From Lewinella sp. IMCC34191 (GTDB lineage: Bacteria > Bacteroidota > Bacteroidia > Chitinophagales > Saprospiraceae): 64,000 bases of DNA. Positions 9,243-17,784 of the stretch are shown here, in pieces. Location: contig NZ_QNQZ01000005.1 of assembly GCF_003390935.1 (NCBI RefSeq), forward strand, positions 124,001 to 188,000, written 5' to 3'. The position numbers were made by a program, and so were the translations under genes. Numbering within the stretch: position 1 is the first letter of the stretch; each line of letters begins with the position of its first letter. The notes under the pieces were generated by a model. That model searched no databases and was not told the origin of the DNA. It saw nothing but the letters and a program-made list of their open reading frames with translations.

Positions 9243-9414
9243 TGCGATGTTTTTTCCGGCAGGTGGGGGTGTGGGGAACCTGAGGCTTCTGAGAGAGGGG
9301 GGTACCCCGCCATGCTGACGGGGTTATGCGGGTTGGACTGCGCTGCAGTCCGGGGGGCACCACAGCGATTACAGACTTTTCGAGGTTGTACTGGGCTGCG
9401 GTACGGGCGGATCG

Positions 9415-9870
9415 CACCGCGGTCAAATCCTATAGCCCGGAGTAGTAACTCTGGGCTATGGAAGAGGTAGGTTTCACGACTGCAGCGCAGCCGAACCCCT
9501 TTCCCCGGTAGGGTACCGGCGGTGATTTGAGCTGCAATTTGTAGGGTGGAGGGTAGTAGTGAACAGGGATGTACAACTGAGCGAGCTGTGGACCGCAGCG
9601 CGGTCCAACCCCATAGCCCGGAGTGGTAACTCCGGGCTATGAAGGAGGTACGTTACACGACTGCAGGGCAGTCGAACCCCTTTCCCCGGTAGGGTACCGG
9701 CGGTGGTTTGAGCTGCAATTTGTAGGGTGGAGGGTAGTAGTGAACAAGGATGTACAACTGACCGCGCTGCGGACCGCAGCGCGGTCCAACCCTATAGCCC
9801 GGAGTGGCAACTCCGGGCTATGAAAGAGGTAGGTTCCACGACTGCAGCGCAGTCGAACCCCTTTCCGGGG
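9415..9870. repeat. Tandem array of a 181-bp unit upstream of glyS
   Basis: The landmark ATAGCCCGGAGTGG recurs at about 9431, 9612 and 9793, a period of 181 bases, giving roughly 2.5 copies at high identity. Each unit carries stacked hairpins: ATAGCCCGGAGT/ACTCCGGGCTAT around GGTA, GGACCGC/GCGGTCC, and GACTGC/GCAGTC. The array fills most of the 869-base gap between the GCS2-CBS start and glyS. A fragment (GTTATGCGGGTTGGACTGC...) leads into it from about 9320. No protein is credible here. Confidence 0.85.
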
Positions 9871-10053
9871 TAAGGATTTTCGTTGATAATACGCCTGAAG
9901 GCTTTTTGGAAGGGCTACTACCTGCGCGCCGCCGCCCGCTTGAATTAGCTGCTGTGCTTCGCGTGATATATGGACGACATTCAGGTAGCGGGACAGCGCC
10001 AGCCGAAGGTCGCGAACCATGGCTATCTTCGCACCCCAAAATTTATAGACCGC

Positions 10054-11607
10054 ATGGCCACTGAGATCGACTTCAAGACCCTTACCGCGCACGCCAAAGA
10101 GAACGGCTTCATCTATCAGAGCAGTGAAATCTACGACGGGCTGGCCGCCGCCTATGACTACGGCCCCAACGGTGTGCTGCTGAAGAATAACCTCAAGGAA
10201 TACTGGTGGCGCAGTATGGTGCAGCTGCACGACAACATCGTGGGCATCGACGCATCCATCTTCATGCACCCCAAGACCTGGAAAGCTTCCGGCCACGTCG
10301 ACGCCTTCAACGACCCCCTGATCGATAATAAGGACTCCAAGAAGCGCTTCCGGGCTGACGTGCTGATCGAGGACCATATGGACAAGATCGAGGGCAAAAT
10401 CAACAAAGAGGTAGCCAAGGGGCTGAAGCGCTTCGGCGACGACTTCGACGAAGCCGAGTTCCGCGCCACCAACCCCAACGTACAGCGCTACGTCCAACAG
10501 TACGACGAGATCGCCAAGCGACTGGCCACCGCCATGACCGACGGCAACATGGCCGAACTGAAGCAGATCATCGAGGACCTCGGCATCGCCGACCCCGATA
10601 CCGGCAGCAAGAACTGGACGGATGTCCGTCAGTTCAACCTCATGTTCTCCACCCAGCTCGGCAACATCGCCGGCGAGGAGGGCAAGCTGTACCTGCGGCC
10701 CGAAACCGCCCAGGGCATCTTCGTCAACTTCACCAACGTACAGAAAACCACCCGGCAGAAGCTGCCCTTCGGCATCGCGCAGATCGGCAAGGCCTTCCGG
10801 AATGAGATCGTCGCCCGGCAGTTCATCTTCCGCATGCGGGAATTCGAGCAGATGGAGATGCAGTTCTTCATCCAGCCCGGCACCCAGCAGGAGTGGTACG
10901 AGCAGTGGAAGGAGGCCCGGATGAAGTGGCACCTGGCCCTGCACCCCCAAAGCAAGCTGCGCTTTCACGACCACGACAACCTGGCCCACTACGCCGATGC
11001 CGCCGTAGACATCCAGTTCGAATTCCCCTTCGGCTTTAAAGAGTTGGAAGGCATCCACAGCCGCACGGACTTCGACCTTGGCGCCCATCAGGAGCTGTCG
11101 GGCAAGAAGATGCAGTACTTCGACCCGGAGACGAAAGAGAGTTACGTGCCCTACGTGGTGGAAACCTCCATCGGGGCGGATCGCCTCTTCCTTGCCACCC
11201 TCACCCATGCCCTGATGGACGAGCAGGTACCCGGCCAGGACGACCCGAACAATACCCGTACGGTTCTGAAATTACACCCCGCCATCGCACCCGTCAAAGC
11301 GGCCATCATGCCCCTGAAGCGCAACGACGATCGGCTGGTCAATATGGCGAAGGACATCTTCAACGACCTCCGCTTCCGCTTCGAGGTACAGTACGACGAC
11401 ACCGGTTCCATCGGCAAGCTTTACCGCCGGCAGGACGCGGTGGGCACCCCCTTCTGCATCACCGTTGACTTCGACAGCATCGAGGACGGCACCGTCACCG
11501 TGCGCGACCGGGATACGCTGGAGCAGGTGCGGGTGAAGAAGGAGGAGTTGGCCGGTATGATCGGGCCTCGGGTGGGTATGGGTACGTTACTTCGCTCTGC
11601 TCAGTAA
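10054..11607 (+). CDS. glyS: Glycyl-tRNA synthetase (single-chain, class II)
   Basis: 517 aa. Charges tRNA-Gly with glycine. It is the eukaryote/archaea-like dimeric type used by Bacteroidota, not the alpha2-beta2 type. Class II motif 2 is AFRNEIVARQFIFRMREFEQ; LYLRPETAQGIFVNF and EFPFGFKELEGIHSRTDFDL are glycine-site motifs; SIGADRLFLATL lies in motif 3, and the C-terminal third is the anticodon-binding domain (HPAIAPVKAAI, RYDDTGSIGK-like). The frame opens 28 codons earlier, but family alignment favours ATG 10054 (MATEIDFKTL). The upstream part of that longer frame is repeat-adjacent sequence. Confidence 0.96.
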   Translation: MATEIDFKTLTAHAKENGFIYQSSEIYDGLAAAYDYGPNGVLLKNNLKEYWWRSMVQLHDNIVGIDASIFMHPKTWKASGHVDAFNDPLIDNKDSKKRFRADVLIEDHMDKIEGKINKEVAKGLKRFGDDFDEAEFRATNPNVQRYVQQYDEIAKRLATAMTDGNMAELKQIIEDLGIADPDTGSKNWTDVRQFNLMFSTQLGNIAGEEGKLYLRPETAQGIFVNFTNVQKTTRQKLPFGIAQIGKAFRNEIVARQFIFRMREFEQMEMQFFIQPGTQQEWYEQWKEARMKWHLALHPQSKLRFHDHDNLAHYADAAVDIQFEFPFGFKELEGIHSRTDFDLGAHQELSGKKMQYFDPETKESYVPYVVETSIGADRLFLATLTHALMDEQVPGQDDPNNTRTVLKLHPAIAPVKAAIMPLKRNDDRLVNMAKDIFNDLRFRFEVQYDDTGSIGKLYRRQDAVGTPFCITVDFDSIEDGTVTVRDRDTLEQVRVKKEELAGMIGPRVGMGTLLRSAQ

Positions 11608-11610
11608 TGA

Positions 11611-11710
11611 GTTCACCACAGAGGTACAGGAGGGCTTCACGGAGGAATCACAAAGGAGATTAATACTCCGTGATTCCTCCGTGAAACCCTCTGCGTCCTC
11701 CGTGGTGAAT
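11611..11710. repeat. Long imperfect hairpin between convergent genes
   Basis: Arms 11611-11651 and 11670-11710 pair over about 41 bp with few mismatches, around an 18-base loop. The arms are copies of the 'accacagagg...cacggaggaatcac' dispersed repeat in inverted order. It sits exactly between the stops of glyS and the convergent M28 peptidase, so it may work as a two-way terminator, although no T run follows. Confidence 0.8.
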
Positions 11711-11711
11711 C

Positions 11712-12719
11712 CTACAACGTACCAGCAGCCTCCCGAAAGATAGTAGCCAGCACCACCTGCCCCGCAGCCCGCAGCGTACGCTTGTCGATGATATCGATGT
11801 TGTCGTCGCCGGTGTGCCAGTGCTCGACAAACTGGCTGCCGCCGGTAGTGTTGCCGGGCATGTTGATGATATCGATAGTGGGAATGTTGGCGATGCTGTT
11901 GATGAAGAAGTGATCGTCGACGATGGCGCCGCGGCGCTCGTTGATGTAGTAGTCGCCGTAGCCCATGCTGTTGGCCAGTCGCCAAACCTTGCGGACTACT
12001 TGGGGCGCATAGCGCTCGCTGTTCCCTTCCACGCCGAACTTCGCGTCGCGGGCCCCGACCATATCGAGGAGGATACCGAAGCGGGGTTTAGGCTCGGGGA
12101 CGTTCTTAGCATAATACTGCGCGCCGAGCGCCCAGCTGGTACGGGAACCACCTCCCGACTGGCCGTAGTCCTCCGCGTCGAGGAGGACGATGTCTACACC
12201 TATGTCGGGCGTATTTTCACCGAGTTGCCGGGCTACCTCCAGGAGAACCCCTACCCCGCTGGCACCGTCGTCGGCACCGTTGACCACGGCGTTTTCGTCG
12301 TCTTCCAGCGGGCTATCGGCGAAGGGGCGGGTATCCCAGTGGGCGGTAAGGAGGATACGGTCCTGAAGTTCCGGGGCGTAGCGGGCGATAATATTCGTAG
12401 CGCTGAGGGTGGTTCCGTCGTAGGCTTCCGCCTCGAAGTTCTGCTCCCGTACTTCGGCGCCGAAGCTTTCGAGTTTTTCCACCAGCCATTCGCGGGTCTG
12501 CTTGTGGGCGTCGCTGTTGACGACTCGCGGGCCGAAGTTGACCTGTTGCTCTACGTAGGCGTAGGCGCTATCGCGGTCGAACTTCGGGATCGGCCTGGCG
12601 GGTTTCGGTTCGGTGGCTACCTCCTCGGGCATATCCTCGATGGGGGGCGTACCGTCGTTTACGCAGCCCATAGCCACAAGCGTCAGAAAGCATAGGAAGG
12701 CGAAGAGGTGGGACTTCAC
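11712..12719 (-). CDS. M28-family lipoprotein peptidase / glutaminyl cyclase-like
   Basis: 335 aa with a lipoprotein signal peptide; the lipobox ends VAMGC (Cys19), so it is anchored in the envelope facing the periplasm or surface. The zinc-dependent aminopeptidase fold is shown by LLTAHWDTRP, NGADDGASGV, VLLDAEDYGQ, LLDMVGARD, DDHFFI and HTGDDNIDII. The ligand pattern (H/D...D...E/D...D...H) and LDMVGARD are as in the bacterial and animal glutaminyl-peptide cyclotransferase branch of M28, which makes N-terminal pyroglutamate. Either cyclase or aminopeptidase activity is possible. Confidence 0.87.
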   Translation of the reverse strand: MKSHLFAFLCFLTLVAMGCVNDGTPPIEDMPEEVATEPKPARPIPKFDRDSAYAYVEQQVNFGPRVVNSDAHKQTREWLVEKLESFGAEVREQNFEAEAYDGTTLSATNIIARYAPELQDRILLTAHWDTRPFADSPLEDDENAVVNGADDGASGVGVLLEVARQLGENTPDIGVDIVLLDAEDYGQSGGGSRTSWALGAQYYAKNVPEPKPRFGILLDMVGARDAKFGVEGNSERYAPQVVRKVWRLANSMGYGDYYINERRGAIVDDHFFINSIANIPTIDIINMPGNTTGGSQFVEHWHTGDDNIDIIDKRTLRAAGQVVLATIFREAAGTL

Positions 12720-12889
12720 GGACGGGGTGGTTTTGTGGTAAAGGTAAGTAGGTCATCCGTCGTCCGCCGACGAATGCTCAGATATGAGAGCTTCAAGATG
12801 AGTCCCGTCGATCGATTATTGCCGGTTGGACTATGGATACTTTGTAGCCACGATCCGTCGGCGGACGAGCAGAGCTCGGCAGACGACTA

Positions 12890-13330
12890 TTATTTGGTCA
12901 CCTGCTCGGCGTCTTCCAGGATGTACATCAGTTGATTGATGTTCTCATTATTCAGCTTGAGCTTGCCGCGCAGGGTGATGCGTTCGGTGCTGTACTTCAC
13001 CGGCTCGTTGGCGGTAACTTCCATGACCGTTTCGGGGCCGGCACCGCCACAAAAGAAGCACATGTTGTAGGGGAAGGCGCTGAAGACAAATTCCTTGTGG
13101 CTCTTGTAGCCCTCCACCGGCACGATGTACCCGCTGATTTCGATCATCTCGCCCTCCATGGCCTGAATATCCTTGGCAAATACCGGTACGTCGACCTTAA
13201 AGCCAAGCAGCTCATCGTACTTTTTCTCGTAGGAAACCTTGGCCAGATCCTGCCACACGGCGGCCGCGTCGGACTGGGCGAAGCTCCAGGCGGAGCAGAC
13301 TAAAAAGGATAGGAGGAGGAAGGCGCGCAT
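12890..13330 (-). CDS. Secreted DUF3299-like protein
   Basis: 146 aa from ATG 13330 (MRAFLLLSFLV); a TTG two codons earlier is less likely. It has a signal peptide cut near AWSFAQ. The core, ISGYIVPVEG...FVFSAFPYNMCFFCGGAGPETVMEV, resembles small periplasmic proteins of the DUF3299 kind with a conserved CxxC next to Gly-Pro. It may bind metal through the FFCGG cysteines, but function is unknown. A TACCTTTA box (13352-13359, minus strand) lies 22 bases upstream and fits a Bacteroidota -7 element. Confidence 0.7.
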   Translation of the reverse strand: MRAFLLLSFLVCSAWSFAQSDAAAVWQDLAKVSYEKKYDELLGFKVDVPVFAKDIQAMEGEMIEISGYIVPVEGYKSHKEFVFSAFPYNMCFFCGGAGPETVMEVTANEPVKYSTERITLRGKLKLNNENINQLMYILEDAEQVTK

Positions 13331-13401
13331 AGTCAATTACTTGTCGTGGAGTAAAGGTAACATCCCCGCCCAGAGCATGGCTGCAAACAAAGCGTTAAAG
13401 C

Positions 13402-14241
13402 CTACCAGCCCCCGCCGGCTCCACCGCCGCCGAAACCGCCACCGCCGAAGCCACCAAATCCGCCGCCGCCCCCACCGAAGCCGCCGCCACCTCCTCCACC
13501 GCCGCCGCCGAAGCCGCCGGGCAGGATGAACCAGCCGCCGCCCCGCCGCCGACGCTTGGGGTGTCCATCGTAGTGGCCGCCGCGCCAGTAGCCGCCATCG
13601 TCGTCATCATCGTCGTCGTGCCGGTTGCCGAAGCGATTGAGCAGCATGAAGATGATAAAGATGAACAGGAAAATGTAGAAGGGTGGAATGCCCCCCGTCC
13701 GCCGCTCGGGTACCTCATCCGCGACGTACTCCCCCTCCCCGGCTTTCATGATCGCCTGGGCCGCCCCGGCGATGCCACCGAAGTAGTCACCCTGCTGGAA
13801 GGCGGGGGTCATGATGTTGCGGATGATCCGGCCGGCCTGCGCGTCGTTGAGGAAACCCTCCACGCCGTAGCCGGTCTGTATATAAATCTTGCGGTCGTCC
13901 CGCGCTACGTAGATCAGTACGCCATTGTCCTGCTCCGTGGACCCGCCGATACCCCACTGGTCCGCAATGGCGAAGCTACGTTCGAAGGGATCCTGACCCT
14001 GCAACGACGCCTCGGTGACGACTGCAATCTGGGTCGAGGTTTCGCGAGCGTAACTTTCCAGCATATCCGTTAGCTGGGCCTGTTCCGTGGAGGTCATGAT
14101 ACCCGCAAAGTCATTCACCAGTTGGTTCGTACTGCGGGGGACTTCCGGTTGGGCCAGCAACGATAGCGACGTGATTAACAGAACGACCAAGCCGAGCCAG
14201 CGGGACGGGCGAAGAACGGACTTGGTAGGGTACTGTTTCAC
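13402..14241 (-). CDS. TPM-domain protein with membrane anchor and glycine-rich tail (YgcG-like)
   Basis: 279 aa. Signal peptide to about residue 31, then a TPM domain (about 38-165) with NDFAGIMTSTEQAQL, QIAVVTEASL, DNGVLIYVARDDRKI and TGYGVEGFLND. A transmembrane segment (PPFYIFLFIFIIFMLL) follows, then seven consecutive aspartates, a basic patch PKRRRRGGG and a tail that is almost all Gly/Phe. TPM proteins have been linked to acid phosphatase activity and photosystem repair; in bacteria their role is unclear. It is the last gene of the meaB-lemA-TPM run, 59 bases after the previous TPM gene. Confidence 0.87.
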   Translation of the reverse strand: MKQYPTKSVLRPSRWLGLVVLLITSLSLLAQPEVPRSTNQLVNDFAGIMTSTEQAQLTDMLESYARETSTQIAVVTEASLQGQDPFERSFAIADQWGIGGSTEQDNGVLIYVARDDRKIYIQTGYGVEGFLNDAQAGRIIRNIMTPAFQQGDYFGGIAGAAQAIMKAGEGEYVADEVPERRTGGIPPFYIFLFIFIIFMLLNRFGNRHDDDDDDDGGYWRGGHYDGHPKRRRRGGGWFILPGGFGGGGGGGGGGFGGGGGGFGGFGGGGFGGGGAGGGW

Positions 14242-14300
14242 GGTCGAATATTTACGTGCTCCACGGGGAGCGGGGGTAAGGCCGGGTAGCTAAGCCGGAC

Positions 14301-14732
14301 CTACCGGTTATAACTGATCTCGTCGGGCAACTCGTTGACGTCATCCGATTGGTAGGGGAAGTATTCCCGCAGATTCTTACCGATCTGCTGGATCGCCAAC
14401 TCGATACCGGTGGCAAAATCTCCCAGTTTGAAGTGTTGCTGCATCAGGTCGCGCTCGTCGTCCCAGAAGGACTTTGGCACGACCTCGTTGATGCCCTTGT
14501 CTCCGAGAATGGCAAACTCCCGGCGATCGACGGCAAGGAGGATAAGCACGCCGTTACGGTCCTGGGTGTCGTCCATGCCCAGTTCCTGGAAAATACGCTT
14601 TGCCACGTCCAGGGCGGGTTTACGCGCCCCGACTTCCACGTGAACCCGAATCTCGCCGGAGGTGGCGAGTTCGGCTTCGCGGATGGCGGCTACGATCCGG
14701 GCTTCTTCTTCTTTATTGAAAAATCGGACCAT
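14301..14732 (-). CDS. TPM-domain protein without signal peptide
   Basis: 143 aa, predicted cytosolic. TPM signatures are ATSGEIRVHVEV, QDRNGVLILLAVDRREFAI, GDKGINEVVP and FWDDERDLM. The start codon overlaps the lemA stop by one base (TAATG), so translation is probably coupled. The pair LemA + TPM is common in Bacteroidota and other phyla; the function is not known, but membrane-associated signalling or turnover is often suggested. Confidence 0.88.
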   Translation of the reverse strand: MVRFFNKEEEARIVAAIREAELATSGEIRVHVEVGARKPALDVAKRIFQELGMDDTQDRNGVLILLAVDRREFAILGDKGINEVVPKSFWDDERDLMQQHFKLGDFATGIELAIQQIGKNLREYFPYQSDDVNELPDEISYNR

Positions 14733-15319
14733 TAAAATTCGACCGTCGGGGCGTTTTGGGCACCGGCTTCGGCCTGGAACTGGGGCTTTTCGTCAAACCC
14801 GAAGACGGAAGCGAAGACCGCGCCGGGGAAGCGGCGGATCTGCTTGTTGTACTCCGTTGCCTCCTCATTGAAGCGGCTACGAGCTACGGCGATCCGGTTC
14901 TCGGTACCGGCCAGTTCGTCTTGCAGAGCCTGGAACTGCTGATTGGTCTGCAACTGGGGATAAGCCTCGGCGGTAGCCAGCAAGCGGCCAAGTCCCTGAG
15001 AGACCTGGGCCTGCGCGGCCTGAAACTGCTCCAGCATTTCCGGGGAGAGGTCGTTGGCGTCGATATTAATGGAGGTAGCCCGGGCGCGAGCCTCGGTGAC
15101 GGCCTCCAGGGTGCCGCGCTCGAATTCAGCGGCTCCCTTAACGGTGTTTACCAAGTTAGGGATGAGGTCGGAGCGACGCTGGTACTGCGTCTCGACGTCG
15201 GACCAAACGCGCTCAACGTCCTCCTCGGCGTTGACGAAGCCGTTGTAGCTGGTACAACCCGCGATAAGCAGGACACCCAGAATTCCGACGATAAGCGCCA
15301 GCGTGGTAAATGATCTCAT
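14732..15319 (-). CDS. lemA: LemA-family protein
   Basis: 195 aa. A hydrophobic N-terminus with a lipobox-like LLIAGC (residues 16-21) suggests a lipoprotein or single-pass anchor. The body is the LemA coiled helical bundle: YNGFVNAEEDVERVWSDVETQYQRR, DLIPNLVNTVKG, then the C-terminal RRFPGAVFASVFGFDEKPQF. The start overlaps the meaB stop by four bases (ATGA), and its own stop overlaps the next start. It therefore sits in the middle of a translationally coupled run. Confidence 0.95.
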   Translation of the reverse strand: MRSFTTLALIVGILGVLLIAGCTSYNGFVNAEEDVERVWSDVETQYQRRSDLIPNLVNTVKGAAEFERGTLEAVTEARARATSINIDANDLSPEMLEQFQAAQAQVSQGLGRLLATAEAYPQLQTNQQFQALQDELAGTENRIAVARSRFNEEATEYNKQIRRFPGAVFASVFGFDEKPQFQAEAGAQNAPTVEF

Positions 15320-16308
15320 GGTTTGCTATGTTTTAAAAATTCCGTCAGTATAACATCCGCAGTGACGGGAAGGGTGATGTGTTGGTCGAGCCGGGCACGC
15401 AGTTCGTCGTTATCCAGGCCTTCGGTCTCTAGGTAAACGTGCAGTTTTCTTAGCAGTTCGCGCCGAAGTTGCTCCCGCAGCCAGTCCAGTCGCTGCTCTT
15501 CCCGCCGCCGGGCAATCTCGCGTCGGAGTTGGTTTTTGTAGGTGTCCAGGCGATCGGCGATCTCCGGTAGCCCGTCGCCGGTGAAGGCGCTCGCGCTGAC
15601 GACCTCGACCGTCCAGCCATCCGGCCGTGGGGGCGCCAGGTGCAGGCTGCGGCGAAGCTCGGCGGCCGTTAGCCGGGCCTCCCGGGGAAGGGCATCCGCC
15701 TTATTGACGACGAGGTGGTCCGCCAGTTCCAGGATGCCGCGCTTGATGCCCTGCAATTCGTCGCCGGCCGCCGGCTGGGCCAGCAGCAGAAAGGCGTCGG
15801 TCATGCCGTGCACTTGCCACTCGGCCTGCCCTACCCCGACGGTCTCCACGATGATATAATCGTAGCCGGCGGCCTCGCATAAGAGCACGGCCGCCCGGCT
15901 CGTGGCCGCCACGCCGCCAAGTTCTCCGGCACTGGGGCTGGGACGGATGTAGACCTTGTCCTGCCGCGTGAGTTCTTCCATCCGCGTTTTATCGCCCAGA
16001 ATACTTCCCCCGCTCAGACTGCTGCTCGGATCGATGGCCAGGACCGCCAGGCGGTGCCCCCGACGCAGCAACTCCAATCCGAAAGCCTCGATGAAGGTCG
16101 ATTTTCCAACGCCCGGCGTGCCGCTGATGCCGAGTCGGAAGGTAGCCTGCGGCGGACGATGGTTTTCGGCCAGGGCGAGTAACCTGGTCGCCGCCGCCCG
16201 GTCTTCCTCCCGGGTACTTTCCACCAGGGTGATGGCGCGGCCCAGGGCGCGGCGGTGGTGGGGCGATTGCAGATCACGAAATAGCTGCTCCGGGCTCATG
16301 GGCGGCAA
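15316..16308 (-). CDS. meaB: Methylmalonyl-CoA mutase-associated GTPase MeaB
   Basis: 330 aa. A G3E-family P-loop GTPase that guards and reloads the B12 cofactor of methylmalonyl-CoA mutase. P-loop GTPGVGKSTF is near residue 62; other motifs are LAIDPSSSLSGGSILGDKTRM, RPSPSAGELGGVA, IVETVGVGQAEWQV and VVNKADALP (NKxD). The mutase is not in the window, but an epimerase of the same pathway is at 19959. The gene heads a coupled run with lemA and TPM genes, an unusual partner set. Confidence 0.95.
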   Translation of the reverse strand: MPPMSPEQLFRDLQSPHHRRALGRAITLVESTREEDRAAATRLLALAENHRPPQATFRLGISGTPGVGKSTFIEAFGLELLRRGHRLAVLAIDPSSSLSGGSILGDKTRMEELTRQDKVYIRPSPSAGELGGVAATSRAAVLLCEAAGYDYIIVETVGVGQAEWQVHGMTDAFLLLAQPAAGDELQGIKRGILELADHLVVNKADALPREARLTAAELRRSLHLAPPRPDGWTVEVVSASAFTGDGLPEIADRLDTYKNQLRREIARRREEQRLDWLREQLRRELLRKLHVYLETEGLDNDELRARLDQHITLPVTADVILTEFLKHSKP

Positions 16309-16464
16309 GATACGGTTAGCCGGGGGCTGTTAATTATTAGCTAAAGGGTTCCGGGCGTAGGGCGGATGAGGATGGCAGGCATTTCATTTAACGTCCGGCC
16401 ACCCCACTGGCCCGATCGCTATTTCGCGAGTCTGCCCCGGGTGGTGTGGGTGTCCGGACTTTTT

Positions 16465-17502
16465 TCAATCGATCATGTCGCGCAGGGCGGCCAGCTGCTC
16501 GGGATTCCCGACGACGATGAAACTTCCCTGGGGTTCCAGGACCGTCTCCGGTCCGGGGTTCACCTGATACTTTCCCGTACCCAGGCGGTGGCCGATGATG
16601 TTTACGCCCGTGTTCTTGCGCAAACTCATCTCCATGATGGGCTTTCCCCGGTACTTCGCCGGCAACTGATCGTAGCGCAGTTCCTCGAACCCGATATCGG
16701 CGGACAATTCGTTGGTAATGAAGCTGAAAAATTCGACCGCGCCCGGTTTTGAGATCAGCGTAGCCATATAAAAGCCGCCGATCTGCTCGGGCATAATGAC
16801 GTGGCTGGCCCCGGCCTTGATCATTTTCTCCCGCCCCCGTACTTCCTTCGCCCGACTGACGATCCGGAGCTTCGGATTCAGATCCTTGGACGAGAGCACG
16901 ATGAAGAGATTATCGCTATCGTCGTTCAGGGCGGTGATCAGTGCACTGGCGCGATCGATGCCGGCGGCGTATAAAGCGTCATCGTGGGTCGCATCGTCCA
17001 GTACATACAGCACCCCTTTATCCTCCCCCAGCAAACCCTGAAGTTTCTCCTCGTCGTGCTCGATGATCACGTACGGGTGGTCGTGCAGTTGCAGGTGGCT
17101 GACAATCTCCCGGCCGTACTTCCCGTAGCCACAGACGATCGTATGTCCGCTCAGCTTAGCGATCTTGGATTGTATCCGGTTGTACTGCATGGTTTCGAAG
17201 AGTCTTCCGTCAAAAACGTAATAGGAAAAAGCGGCCAGCACGTAACCCACGATGCCGATGTTGACCACCACCAGCCCGGATACGAACAGCCGTCCGGCAT
17301 CGGACAACGGCCGCACCTCCCCAAAGCCCACCGTCGAGATCGTGATGACCGACATATAGAAGGCCTCCAGCATCGTGTAGCCCTCGATCCACATCAGCCC
17401 GCCGGTACCGATGCCCAGCGTAATTAGCAAAAGCACCAGCGCCAGTCGCAAGTCAAGCGCCGTGGGGGATAAGCTAAGCCGGGAAAGGGAGCGGGACGCC
17501 AT
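16465..17502 (-). CDS. Two-TM potassium channel with RCK (TrkA) domains
   Basis: 345 aa. TM1 about residues 18-38, selectivity filter TVGFG (57-61), TM2 about 72-94. Then a TrkA-N/RCK domain starting HTIVCGYGKYGREI with the Rossmann glycines, and a TrkA-C domain from about 255 (NTGVNIIGHR, GSFIVVGNPEQL). The layout is that of MthK-type channels gated by cytosolic ligands such as Ca2+ or nucleotides. Stands alone; 156 bases separate it from meaB. Confidence 0.94.
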   Translation of the reverse strand: MASRSLSRLSLSPTALDLRLALVLLLITLGIGTGGLMWIEGYTMLEAFYMSVITISTVGFGEVRPLSDAGRLFVSGLVVVNIGIVGYVLAAFSYYVFDGRLFETMQYNRIQSKIAKLSGHTIVCGYGKYGREIVSHLQLHDHPYVIIEHDEEKLQGLLGEDKGVLYVLDDATHDDALYAAGIDRASALITALNDDSDNLFIVLSSKDLNPKLRIVSRAKEVRGREKMIKAGASHVIMPEQIGGFYMATLISKPGAVEFFSFITNELSADIGFEELRYDQLPAKYRGKPIMEMSLRKNTGVNIIGHRLGTGKYQVNPGPETVLEPQGSFIVVGNPEQLAALRDMID

Positions 17503-17584
17503 GGGGGCAAAATACGTATTGCCTGGGGGTTGATGGGTGGCGGGTGGAAGTTAGGGAGTTCGTTTGTTCGCTTGGCCGTTTGTT

Positions 17585-17750
17585 CGCGAGGCCCTCCGCT
17601 CGCGGTGCTCACTACAGACCTCGCTGGGGGGAGGCGTCCCTTCCAGGGCCGGGGTTCAAGTCCGGGTCCTGTCCCGTCTCCGTCGGCGGACCAGCTTCGC
17701 TGGACAGACGACAGAGTCCACGAGCAAAGCGAGCAGCCCCGTGCGGTAGC
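17585..17750 (+). repeat. Composite dispersed element, copy B
   Basis: The core 17585-17650 (CGCGAGGCCCT ... CTACAGACCTCGCTGG ... CAGGGCC) matches copy A (7006-7071) and inverted copy C (21729-21795). It is followed by GGGTTCAAGTCC, which looks like a tRNA T-arm, by GTCGGCGGACCAGC/GCTGGACAGACGAC inverted segments, and by the shared tail CCCGTGCGGTAGCC. Confidence 0.7.
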
Positions 17751-17784
17751 CATTCACTAATTCACCCAGTCAACAATTCACCAA

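Noticed and set aside
9637..11208. A 523-codon open frame on the minus strand across glyS
   Set aside because: It is antisense to a perfect glycyl-tRNA synthetase; its Val/Leu/Gly-rich translation is what GC-rich codon bias yields on the opposite strand.
13402..13560. Glycine-rich tail of the TPM protein as a frameshift or artefact
   Set aside because: The frame is continuous with a normal TPM domain and membrane helix; Gly-rich tails are common in this family.
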